Notes under the pieces: generated by a model | Told to the model about the DNA's origin: nothing | The model's input: only the letters and a program-made list of their open reading frames with translations | Database searches by the model: none | Made by a program: the position numbers and the translations under genes | Shown: in pieces, positions 35,481 to 43,148 of the stretch | Layout of the letters: each line of letters opens with the position of its first letter | How positions within the stretch are numbered: position 1 is the stretch's first letter | Assembly: GCF_018863395.1 (NCBI RefSeq) | Contig: NZ_JAHKRR010000002.1 | Coordinates: 1 to 64,000 of the forward strand | DNA from: Sinomicrobium weinanense | Lineage (GTDB): Bacteria > Bacteroidota > Bacteroidia > Flavobacteriales > Flavobacteriaceae | Reading direction: 5' to 3' | DNA: 64,000 nt

Positions 35481-36125
35481 CTAAAAAAAAGATTTACAGC
35501 GATATACAAGAAGAAAATACATTTCTTTTTTTCCCAAAACGGACCCCAAAACCTGCAATGCGGTACGGAGGCCATAGGTAACTTTAGTATAAGATAGTCC
35601 GGTAATTTTGGCAATTTCCTTATTGCTTAGCTGGACGTAATACCGGAGATGAATGAGTTCCTGGTGCCTTTTGGTGAGCTTTTGAATAGCTTTTTGAATT
35701 TCGTTGTTCCGGAGGAAGGTGTTTTCATTATCTATAAACTCATGCTCTGGTGAGGAAGTGGTGTCTCGCTCAAAATCGGAATCCACCAAAGTAAGCATCA
35801 TCCCGCTTTCTTTAGCTTTTTTAAAAATTTTGCGGCGCATAATGGTCAGCAGGTAGGGGCCTACTTTTTCAACCTTTTTATTATAAGACTGCCTGTTTTC
35901 CCATAATTCAATAAAAAGATCCTGAATGATATCCTTTACCAGGTCTACATCACCCACCAACCGAATACCATAAGAAAGTAAATCATTAATATATTGCGAA
36001 TAAAGCGTATGGAAAGCAGTAGTGTTTCCTTCTATAAACCGGTTCCATAATATGCTTTCCGGATCTTGGCTTTTATGGTCCAAATCTCCGAATACCTGAT
36101 GGCCTAATGTGAATTCTGCTTTCAT
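35481..36125 (-). CDS. ECF sigma factor, module 2
   Basis: A 214-residue protein. Region 2 is FIEGNTTAFHTLYSQYINDLLSYGIRLVGDVDLVKDIIQDLFIELW, and region 4 is KLTKRHQELIHLRYYVQLSNKEIAKITGLSYTKVTYGLRTAL. It ends in a short aromatic, hydrophobic tail (EMYFLLVYRCKSFF) like its paralogue. It heads the minus-strand run sigma-FecR-SusC-SusD-M16, so the whole module 2 transport set is probably under its control. Confidence 0.9.
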   Translation of the reverse strand: MKAEFTLGHQVFGDLDHKSQDPESILWNRFIEGNTTAFHTLYSQYINDLLSYGIRLVGDVDLVKDIIQDLFIELWENRQSYNKKVEKVGPYLLTIMRRKIFKKAKESGMMLTLVDSDFERDTTSSPEHEFIDNENTFLRNNEIQKAIQKLTKRHQELIHLRYYVQLSNKEIAKITGLSYTKVTYGLRTALQVLGSVLGKKEMYFLLVYRCKSFF

Positions 36126-36587
36126 TGTAATTCTCCCTTGGTTGATATAGCACCATGAGTAGCAAAGAAATCCATGCTACGATATTAATTCAGATCTAAA
36201 ATCTATTTTATTGGTGAAAGGTTATGTTCTCCAACTATAATCCTAATTCGGATCGTTGTTAACTTGGGGATAATATATTATTGTGGGACTGTCTAAACTG
36301 TGGAAAAAAAATGCTTTTTTAAGCTAAACCAAAGTTAATAATAAATTTAAATAAGTGACATTATTATATAGTTTTTAATCGGCACGCAAGAGAGGTAATC
36401 GCATATAAACCCACATAAAATCAACATAATAAATTCATTATCAACAAAATAAAACCAATACGATTTTCATCACAAAAAGGTATTTAAATTCAACATCTTT
36501 CGCGATTAGTGAATTAAAATGTTAAAATTCTTACGCAACATTATACCTTCTCAACTCTCAAAAGGGGGATTTCCGTACTACTGAAAT
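36126..36587. other. AT-rich gap upstream of the module 2 sigma gene
   Basis: No gene is supported. It is strongly AT-rich, with stop codons in all frames. It should contain the sigma-gene promoter at its left end; the TPR-AraC gene ends at its right side on the same strand. No clear operator or repeat is seen. Confidence 0.4.
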
Positions 36588-38246
36588 TTATTCTTTTTTA
36601 CTGAGATCATCAATAAAATATGATGGCGCTACTCCTGTGCGATGCTTAAATGCATTTACGAAACGTTGAGTTGTGGTAAAACCAGCATCTTTTGCCAAAG
36701 CTTTGACACTATATGCCCTATATATTTTTTCATTCTTCAATAAATACAACATGTACTCTATTCTCATAGTATTGATATATTCTCCAAAACGCTTATTCTT
36801 ATAATGCCATATTACCTTTGAAAGATACCTGTCATTAGCATCAAAAGCCGCTGCCAATTTGACTAAGGTAATTTCTTGCTGGAGGAACCCTTTTTCTTTT
36901 TCAAACTTTTCAAGTTGCTTTACTATAGTCTTTACCACTTCAGGCTTAATACCAGCTAAACGAGAATTTGATCTTGGTTTCTTCTTCTTTATTTTTCCCG
37001 TCTGAAGTTCCTCTATTAATACTTTATACTTTTTTTTATTTCTGACATATCTATACATAACATATATACCTATGAGCAGCAATATTCCCGATAGAATGCC
37101 CCAACGCATTTCACTGTACTGCTTTTGAAGCGTGAGGTTTTCTATCTTTTTTTCTTGTTGTTTGAGTTTGCGAGTGTCGTATTCCTTATATATTTGTCCG
37201 GACAAATATCGGTATGTCTTATTTAAGACATCATCAACCTTTCTAAGTTGCTTGATATAGTATAATTGCGTTTTTAAATTTTCAGAAGATTCATAATACT
37301 TTATCAATAATTCATAACCTTCACGCAGATCAGGACGAATATATTCTTCCTGGTTAAAGATTTCATCCACTTTTTTAAAATACGTCAGTGCCTTCTCTGT
37401 TTTTCCCAAAGCCCAGTAGCTCCTGCCCAGGTAAAAATACCCTACTGACACGTTAGCAAAATCACCTTGGTCCATTATTTTTGGGATGGCCTTAGTTAAT
37501 TTATTTATGGCAAGGTCATAGTCTTCGGTCTTATAGTCATTGATCCCTTCGGAATGATTAAAATACATATCCATCCGGTGATCATTAAAACGTTGGGCTT
37601 CGAGAAGCCCTAAGTTATTAGTCTCGGAGCACAACCCATAATTTCCCATTTGATTATGGCACAATCCCAAAGAGTGTAATGTATTTAAATAAGCTTTATG
37701 ATTTTTTGTTTTAAAATAAGCCAGGCATTGATTAAACAGTTCAACAGCATCACTGTAATACCCTAAATAATACTTTACATGGCCTATCATATAAGTTACT
37801 TTATGCTTTTGATACTCATCATTACTGTCTTTGATATAATCATAGGCAATAATATACTGGTCCATAGCATCCTTTACCTCTTTTAGTCCATAATAAGTAA
37901 TGCCCTTGGTTAAGTAGGCAGACCCTATAAGTGCAGAATTGCCAGATTTTCTGGCTGCGTATATCATACTATCTGCATAGGTGAGTTTTAAAGAAGCATC
38001 TGCACGATGTAAGTAGTTTTTATATCCCTGAACTATCTTTTCCCGGTTCATTTCTTTCCTGGCCTTGGTCAAATAAGCCGCCAGGTATACCTGTTGTTGA
38101 TCGGGTCTTTTTTCGGCTTTTAACGTATTAAAAAGTTCAAGATAACTTTTAAGTAGAAGGCTATCGGGGAATTTATCCGTTGATTGCTGGGGATGCAACG
38201 GCGCTATAAAAAGCGTACATAATACCAAATAAATTCTTAAACACAT
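36588..38246 (-). CDS. Membrane-bound TPR-AraC regulator
   Basis: A 552-residue protein: signal or anchor at the N-terminus (LVLCTLFIAPL), about six TPR repeats at 60-330 in the periplasm (for example AYLTKGITYYGLKEVKDAMDQY, GYFYLGRSYWALGKTEKALTYF), a coiled coil, one membrane helix at about 386-406 (GILSGILLLIGIYVMYRYV), and a cytoplasmic AraC DNA-binding domain (KALAKDAGFTTTQRFVNAFKHRTGVAPSYF). This one-piece layout lets envelope-side peptide or protein contacts control transcription directly. It is read away from the lipoprotein gene at 38596, with an operator-like symmetry between them. Confidence 0.88.
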   Translation of the reverse strand: MCLRIYLVLCTLFIAPLHPQQSTDKFPDSLLLKSYLELFNTLKAEKRPDQQQVYLAAYLTKARKEMNREKIVQGYKNYLHRADASLKLTYADSMIYAARKSGNSALIGSAYLTKGITYYGLKEVKDAMDQYIIAYDYIKDSNDEYQKHKVTYMIGHVKYYLGYYSDAVELFNQCLAYFKTKNHKAYLNTLHSLGLCHNQMGNYGLCSETNNLGLLEAQRFNDHRMDMYFNHSEGINDYKTEDYDLAINKLTKAIPKIMDQGDFANVSVGYFYLGRSYWALGKTEKALTYFKKVDEIFNQEEYIRPDLREGYELLIKYYESSENLKTQLYYIKQLRKVDDVLNKTYRYLSGQIYKEYDTRKLKQQEKKIENLTLQKQYSEMRWGILSGILLLIGIYVMYRYVRNKKKYKVLIEELQTGKIKKKKPRSNSRLAGIKPEVVKTIVKQLEKFEKEKGFLQQEITLVKLAAAFDANDRYLSKVIWHYKNKRFGEYINTMRIEYMLYLLKNEKIYRAYSVKALAKDAGFTTTQRFVNAFKHRTGVAPSYFIDDLSKKE

Positions 38247-38595
38247 AAATAAACATATAGGTTGACGGCATGTTTAGGGAAGGGGGAAGTCCTATATTTT
38301 GTTGTCCTGCAAATTGCTTTGAGAATAACACATTCAAGCAACATTAATCATCTTGAGCTATTATCAAATTTAAGACAATCCTAATGAAATCAACAGTTTT
38401 TAACATAAAAAAACAGTGCATGTGTTTTCCGAAAAACACATATTGATTTTACGAAAACACACGTAGTACCACTTGTTCGGGCTCAAACATGACCATAGCT
38501 TTGCTTGTGGATTCCACTAAGTATAGTTCTACTTAACCCGGGTGAAAATGAACTGATGAAAACAAAGTAATCAGAACATTAACACATCCTACATC
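38247..38595. other. Divergent control region of TPR-AraC and lipoprotein genes
   Basis: No gene here. It holds the symmetric and direct repeats at 38420-38463, listed separately, and must contain the promoters of the two genes reading outwards. Confidence 0.4.
38420..38463. promoter_or_regulatory. Operator-like repeats with 22-base spacing
   Basis: ATGTGTTTT and AAAACACAT (38420-38428, 38433-38441) form a 9-base palindrome, and the half-site CGAAAA(A)CACA at 38430 recurs at 38452, 22 bases later. Two direct half-sites two helical turns apart are what AraC-type proteins bind. The nearest AraC-domain gene is the divergent TPR-AraC gene. Confidence 0.5.
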
Positions 38596-39264
38596 ATGAA
38601 TCGTTCAACAATCTTATGTGCCGTATTGGCATGGATAGCCCTGTCTTGCAGTACGGATAATGACCCGTATATTGACTCAAGCGAAAGCGTTAGAGTACAA
38701 CCAGAAAACAGTGCTAACGCGTATGACTATGCAGGCCGTATATACCAGGAATTTCTGGAATCTTATCCAGAGCATGACCTTACCTCCTGGGACATTGAGG
38801 ATATTGACAAACAAGTCCGTTCCTTATGGAACAATTACGGCTATAAAACATCACAGTATGAACGGTTCTCCGAAATACCTACCGATACTCTCCCTGAAAA
38901 AAACCTTGAAAAAATTCTCTCCGAGGCAAATCTATCAGCTTCAGCAAAGGATAGTTTTCTTGATTTTCTTAATGAGATTCTGGCCCAATCCGGTAATGAT
39001 TATAATACCTGGTACAATACCATATGTGCCTATGAAACTGAAGTAGCAGAGGCAGAATGGATCGATCGGGACAAGCAGGTGATTCTGACCACCACTTCCC
39101 TACTTCGTTATAGCGGATTTACCCTGTATAGTGCAGGAGAAGGAGAGGAAGAAGATGAGGATTGGGATGTAGCTGTGGGAAACGTGGTTTCCATGATTAT
39201 CACAGCTATTGAGGATACACCAACTGCAATTTCCAATGCCTTATTGTATACGCTGCATCATTAA
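38596..39264 (+). CDS. Hypothetical lipoprotein
   Basis: A 222-residue lipoprotein with lipobox IALSC followed by STDNDPYID. The mature region is acidic and helical, with EWIDRDKQVILTTTSLLRYSGFTLYSAGEGEEEDEDWD near the C-terminus and a final helix VVSMIITAIEDTPTAISNALL that might be membrane-active. I do not recognise the family. It is read away from the TPR-AraC gene and is followed after 9 bases by a small membrane protein, so the two are probably co-transcribed and controlled by that regulator. Confidence 0.6.
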   Translation: MNRSTILCAVLAWIALSCSTDNDPYIDSSESVRVQPENSANAYDYAGRIYQEFLESYPEHDLTSWDIEDIDKQVRSLWNNYGYKTSQYERFSEIPTDTLPEKNLEKILSEANLSASAKDSFLDFLNEILAQSGNDYNTWYNTICAYETEVAEAEWIDRDKQVILTTTSLLRYSGFTLYSAGEGEEEDEDWDVAVGNVVSMIITAIEDTPTAISNALLYTLHH

Positions 39265-39273
39265 GAATTTTAT

Positions 39274-39522
39274 ATGAGCAAGAGCTGGTTCCTGGGACGA
39301 TTGGTCATCATTATTTTAATAGTGATCCTATGTTTTGATCTTGTTAGCCTCTATTATGTATTGGATTTATATACCTATGATGAGCTTATAGATTATTTGC
39401 CTGATAATTCCTTAAAGAGCGCTTCTCCCAGGAACATCTCCATTATACTGTTTTTCAACATCTTAATAAACATATTACAATTATCCGTCTGTATGATTTA
39501 CAGATATTTTGCACTCCATTGA
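39274..39522 (+). CDS. Small two-helix membrane protein
   Basis: An 82-residue protein with hydrophobic helices at about 7-28 (LVIIILIVILCFDLVSLYYVL) and 55-76 (ISIILFFNILINILQLSVCMIY), joined by a short acidic loop. It has no recognised family. It starts 9 bases after the lipoprotein gene and ends 37 bases before the next AraC gene. A partner of the lipoprotein, for example an immunity or anchoring subunit, is only a guess. Confidence 0.5.
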   Translation: MSKSWFLGRLVIIILIVILCFDLVSLYYVLDLYTYDELIDYLPDNSLKSASPRNISIILFFNILINILQLSVCMIYRYFALH

Positions 39523-39559
39523 CCTTCCTATTACCAAAACCTAACTTAAGTATACCCCT

Positions 39560-40408
39560 ATGAATTCTGAACTCCACAGACCGTTTACTGTTGAATACAT
39601 TGGTAATAATAAACAAAAAGGAAAACTAGATCTGTTATTAAAAGAAAATGGCTTCAACATCCTCTTAGTTAATACGGGGTATTTGGGCATGGCCAGGAAA
39701 GGGACTGAAATTGAATTAGCCTCCCGGGACCTATGTCTTTTAACCAAATCTTACTACAATAAGGCCCATATTATAAATGATAGCTCTGAACTTTGGGTGT
39801 TATCGCTTAACCTCAACTACCTTTACCAAAGGAACTTGGTAAAAAATGCACCATCTTTTCTAATCTTTTTAATTTCTCTGGGATATTCCAAAATAACTTT
39901 AAGGTCCACTGATTTTATTATTCTCCTTCAATGGTTTAAATTATTGATCCTTAAATACGGGAAACATTATAGAAATCCGTTAGGAAAAAGATTTTTAGAC
40001 CGAAAGGTTCTATTTCTTTTACGGGAGCTCCGGGAAATCTATTTTAGTTATGTCCCTGAAATGAAAACAGAATATCAATACAAGTATTTTCTTGTTTTTC
40101 GTTTTTTACAACTTGTAGAAACACATTTTAAGTCGGAACATATGGTAAAATTTTATGCCAATGCACTACATGTAAGTGCAGATCATCTCTCTAAAGTAGT
40201 TAAAGAAGTAACTCATAAACCGGCAAAAGAATGTATTGAAGAAAAACTAATCACAGTAGCCATGGAGTTGTTAGGTAAAAAAGAGCCCATTAACAGCATC
40301 AGTAATATCCTGGGGTTTAAAACTTCTTCACATTTTGCCTATGTTTTTAAAAAGCATACTTCTTTTTCTCCTTCAGATTTTAGAAGACAGGGATTTGTGA
40401 TCCCCTGA
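39560..40408 (+). CDS. AraC-family transcriptional regulator
   Basis: A 282-residue protein. The N-terminal cupin-like part (1-170) has the pattern NILLVNTGYLGMARKGTEIELASRDLCLL. The AraC domain follows: MVKFYANALHVSADHLSKVVKEVTHKPAKECIEE and PINSISNILGFKTSSHFAYVFKKHTSFSPSDFR. It lies between the regulator cluster and the RteC-like gene on the same strand as the tra operon, so it may control transfer or the two small envelope genes upstream. Confidence 0.85.
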   Translation: MNSELHRPFTVEYIGNNKQKGKLDLLLKENGFNILLVNTGYLGMARKGTEIELASRDLCLLTKSYYNKAHIINDSSELWVLSLNLNYLYQRNLVKNAPSFLIFLISLGYSKITLRSTDFIILLQWFKLLILKYGKHYRNPLGKRFLDRKVLFLLRELREIYFSYVPEMKTEYQYKYFLVFRFLQLVETHFKSEHMVKFYANALHVSADHLSKVVKEVTHKPAKECIEEKLITVAMELLGKKEPINSISNILGFKTSSHFAYVFKKHTSFSPSDFRRQGFVIP

Positions 40409-40498
40409 TTCCTGTATATGCTATGCGGGTATTTTCTTGATGGAAATACCATCCTATATTGTAAAAATCCCTTTTTAAAAGGGTTAAATAATATAAGC

Positions 40499-41176
40499 AT
40501 GGCACAGGAATATCTATTAGCATGGCTGGATACATTAGTAAGTATAAAGTTGAACCCCGAGAAATCTCATATTTATGCTATATCAACAACGCAATTGGAC
40601 GATCTTTTCCGGAGAATTCCTGAAGAAACCATAGCTGTACAATCCAAATTAAAGCATCAGGTTTTTTCTTTGACCCGGGAAAAACACATCCGTTTGATCA
40701 TTGTTAATTACCATACTTCTTTACACATACTACTGGATAGTATTGTTCAATATGAATTCACTCAACCTTTTCAACAAAAAGAATTAAGGAAAATCCTCAA
40801 TGCACTTAAACAGTGTTTCAAGGAACTTATAAATTTTATGGAAATAAGATTTGTTTACTACTTAAACCCTGGAAGGTTCTCTATAAAGAATAGGGAAACC
40901 ATACCCGCCAAGCTAAAGGTCAAGGACAAAATATTGTGCGACCTATCTACAGACCAAATTGCATTGTTCCTCCGGGCTGCTGACGAACTCCGAATAATTA
41001 GGGCCAGATCGTTGCGCACTGTTTTCAAGCATATTGCTCCATATCTTTCTACACCTCATAAAAAAGAAATTTCTTTTGAAGCCATGCGGGTAAGTGCATA
41101 TAAAGCAGAAGAATCCGATAAGGAGGTCGTTATTTCAGAATTGATCCGGCTTATTGAAAAAATTAAAGAGTACTAA
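40499..41176 (+). CDS. RteC-like protein, probable regulator of ICE excision or transfer
   Basis: About 225 residues from the ATG at 40499; the frame is open from 40418. The C-terminal region ILCDLSTDQIALFLRAADELRIIRARSLRTVFKHIAPYLSTPHKKEISFEAMRVSAY, which I compare by eye with RteC, follows the pattern of RteC of CTnDOT (Sxx(Q)xAxLFR, N-terminal helices, final helical pair). In CTnDOT RteC activates the excision operon. Here the gene stands directly upstream of the tra operon, separated by a repeat-rich leader. Family assignment is moderately sure; the target is inferred. Confidence 0.6.
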   Translation: MAQEYLLAWLDTLVSIKLNPEKSHIYAISTTQLDDLFRRIPEETIAVQSKLKHQVFSLTREKHIRLIIVNYHTSLHILLDSIVQYEFTQPFQQKELRKILNALKQCFKELINFMEIRFVYYLNPGRFSIKNRETIPAKLKVKDKILCDLSTDQIALFLRAADELRIIRARSLRTVFKHIAPYLSTPHKKEISFEAMRVSAYKAEESDKEVVISELIRLIEKIKEY

Positions 41177-41259
41177 GTGACTTGTTCCTGTCATCCCACT
41201 CAACAAAATACACTTTATTCAAAAAAAGTACATCTCTCTAAACCCCTTATTTTATTGAG

Positions 41260-41300
41260 GGCTACAAGGCTACAACTTGGGCTACAACAAAAAGTTGTAG
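41260..41300 (+). promoter_or_regulatory. Triple repeat and hairpin upstream of the tra operon
   Basis: GGCTACAA occurs three times (41260, 41268, 41280), and the last copy opens a perfect hairpin CTACAAC-5-GTTGTAG (41282-41300). It lies between the RteC-like gene and the first tra-operon gene, a good position for an operator or leader structure that controls transfer. Confidence 0.5.
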
Positions 41301-41386
41301 TTGTCGTGCCTTCCTATTCGCAGTTCCTTTGTCCTGAAAATTAATGCACTACGAGTGCAACCATAGATGGATAAAATTGAACAGTT

Positions 41387-41815
41387 ATGGAATGGCAACA
41401 TTATTTTCTTGGTGTTTTTTTAATACTACTTCTCTATTATAGTGCCCTGGGCCTATGGTACTCTTTTCAGAAGTTCAAAACGCTTCCCAACACCTTTTCA
41501 AATACAAAAAATGAAACTACGGAAAGCCCTGTACTACCTTTTGAAGAAACATCCGATGAGATATTTGAGCAGATTGAACATTTGAGCAATACACTGAAAC
41601 AAACTATTGCCGATGCATTTCAAAAACGATATAACCGAAGTGAGCTTTTGAATAGCCTGGCATCTGTACTTCGCCGCTATCCCACCCTGCAACACTTTCC
41701 TTATCAGGCAGCTATTCACGAGCTCATCGCTTCGGAATGTGAAAAATACGGTCCGGTCGGTCTTCGGAAAGATGAATTAAGAGATCTATGGCGCAGGGAG
41801 CCCGATCAGGCCTAA
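41387..41815 (+). CDS. Small membrane-anchored protein at the head of the tra operon
   Basis: A 142-residue protein: one N-terminal membrane helix (FLGVFLILLLYYSALGLWYSF), a variable linker, then a helical cytoplasmic domain (YNRSELLNSLASVLRRYP, FPYQAAIHELIASECEKYGPVGLRKDELRDLW). I do not recognise a named family, but it stands where flavobacterial conjugation operons commonly have a small hypothetical protein before TraE. A scaffolding or regulatory function is possible. Confidence 0.6.
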   Translation: MEWQHYFLGVFLILLLYYSALGLWYSFQKFKTLPNTFSNTKNETTESPVLPFEETSDEIFEQIEHLSNTLKQTIADAFQKRYNRSELLNSLASVLRRYPTLQHFPYQAAIHELIASECEKYGPVGLRKDELRDLWRREPDQA

Positions 41816-41963
41816 AGGAAAGGCCGTTACTGTCCGTTTCAAGGCGTAGGTAAAAAGAAAGGAGCATGAAGAGAAACGAGATGGTAACAGGCCTTTTCAC
41901 TTTTTTAAAAACAATTTAACCCTTAATACAAAATGAAAAATGATAATGTGTAGAAGGAAATGG

Positions 41964-42263
41964 ATGGGGCAAAAGCAGTTAGCCATATCGGCACTTTTAT
42001 GGCTGACTCATGTTGCCGCCCGGGCCCAGGATGGGATTGCCGGGATCAACGAAGCTAATCAGAAAGTACGAAGTTACTTCGATGCAGGGACTAACCTGAT
42101 GTACGCGGTCGGAGCCATCTTAGGGCTTATAGGCGCTGTTAAGGTCTATCAAAAATGGAATGCCGGTGATCCCGATACGGGTAAAGTAGCCGCTGCCTGG
42201 TTTGGAAGCTGTGTCTTTCTCGTGGTGGTCACTACGGTGATCAAATCTTTTTTCGGTGTATAA
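41964..42263 (+). CDS. traE: Conjugation protein TraE (DUF4134)
   Basis: About 99 residues from the ATG at 41964, preceded by AGAAGGAAA; an ATG eight codons earlier lacks such a site. A signal peptide (LAISALLWLTHVAARA) is followed by DGIAGINEANQKVRSYFD and two membrane helices (LMYAVGAILGLIGAVKVYQKW, AAAWFGSCVFLVVVTTVI). This is the DUF4134/TraE plan of CTnDOT-type elements, comparable with the small VirB2/VirB3-like channel subunits. Confidence 0.85.
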   Translation: MGQKQLAISALLWLTHVAARAQDGIAGINEANQKVRSYFDAGTNLMYAVGAILGLIGAVKVYQKWNAGDPDTGKVAAAWFGSCVFLVVVTTVIKSFFGV

Positions 42264-42274
42264 AAACAAAAGTC

Positions 42275-42709
42275 ATGAAGGAAAAGCTCATTGAAAAACT
42301 CTGGGATTATATCATCGAGAACAATCCTGAACTGATGTTTTCCCTACAGGAAGACTACTCTGTAAGGAAATATCTGGATCATAAGATAGGTACTTTGAAT
42401 GACCAGCTTGAACAATGGCAGGAACAAGGCCTGCCAAACGAAACCTTAGAAGAACTCGCACTACAAGAGTTGACCAAAGACCTGAAACCTTCCAGGTTTC
42501 ACTATGTCCGAAGCATCCTGGAAGAAGAATTCAAACCCGGTTTTTTACGATTTAAAGAAGCAGGTACATTGACTTACCAGGTGGTTACCATTATCGATTC
42601 CTGTAAGGAGGCTTTTGAAGCTATAGGATTTTCTGAACAAAACAAAAACAGTAAAAGGCTACGGGATATCATTACAGGTATAATTACAAAACACCTGGAA
42701 AGCAAGTAA
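42275..42709 (+). CDS. Hypothetical protein inside the tra operon
   Basis: A 144-residue soluble, helical protein (LWDYIIENNPELMFSLQEDYSVRKYLDHK, LPNETLEELALQELTKDLKPSRFHYVRSILEEEF). It vaguely recalls the DUF1896 proteins of Bacteroidota mobile elements, which have a similar ExxNPELM opening, but the match is too weak to name it. It sits between traE and traF with short gaps, so it is co-expressed with the channel genes. Confidence 0.55.
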   Translation: MKEKLIEKLWDYIIENNPELMFSLQEDYSVRKYLDHKIGTLNDQLEQWQEQGLPNETLEELALQELTKDLKPSRFHYVRSILEEEFKPGFLRFKEAGTLTYQVVTIIDSCKEAFEAIGFSEQNKNSKRLRDIITGIITKHLESK

Positions 42710-42767
42710 GTGAAATACAAAATGGTATGAACAAGGGAACCCTTTCCGGGACAGCATATAACAGGAA

Positions 42768-43088
42768 ATGAGCAATAGTGTATATCAAAACCACAAGGGA
42801 ATCAATCAGAGTATAGAGTTCCGTGGCCTCAAAGCGCAGTACATATGGTATTTGGGCGGTGTAGTTGTACTGCTCCTTATCCTATTTGCAACAATGTATA
42901 TTATTGGTATACCGGCCCTGGTCTGTGTGGTTATCATACTTGGATTTGGGGCTTTCCTGATCCTGAAAATCTACAGGATGAGCAAGGTATATGGAGAACA
43001 CGGGTTAATGAAAAAACTTGCGCAACGCCAGGTCCCTCATGTCATAAAATGCCATACACGAAAGACCTTTTACAAACCAGACAGGTAA
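42768..43088 (+). CDS. traF: Conjugation protein TraF (DUF4133)
   Basis: A 106-residue protein with two adjacent membrane helices (YIWYLGGVVVLLLILFATMYI, PALVCVVIILGFGAFLILKIY) after an N-terminal GINQSIEFRGLKAQYIW box, and a basic end. This is the DUF4133/TraF family of CTnDOT-like elements, equivalent in position to VirB3, which assists the ATPase encoded next. Confidence 0.85.
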   Translation: MSNSVYQNHKGINQSIEFRGLKAQYIWYLGGVVVLLLILFATMYIIGIPALVCVVIILGFGAFLILKIYRMSKVYGEHGLMKKLAQRQVPHVIKCHTRKTFYKPDR

Positions 43089-43148
43089 AAGGTAAAAGTT
43101 CAAATACAAAACAGGGAAACCATTCCTAAACTTATAAAAGACAGGAAA

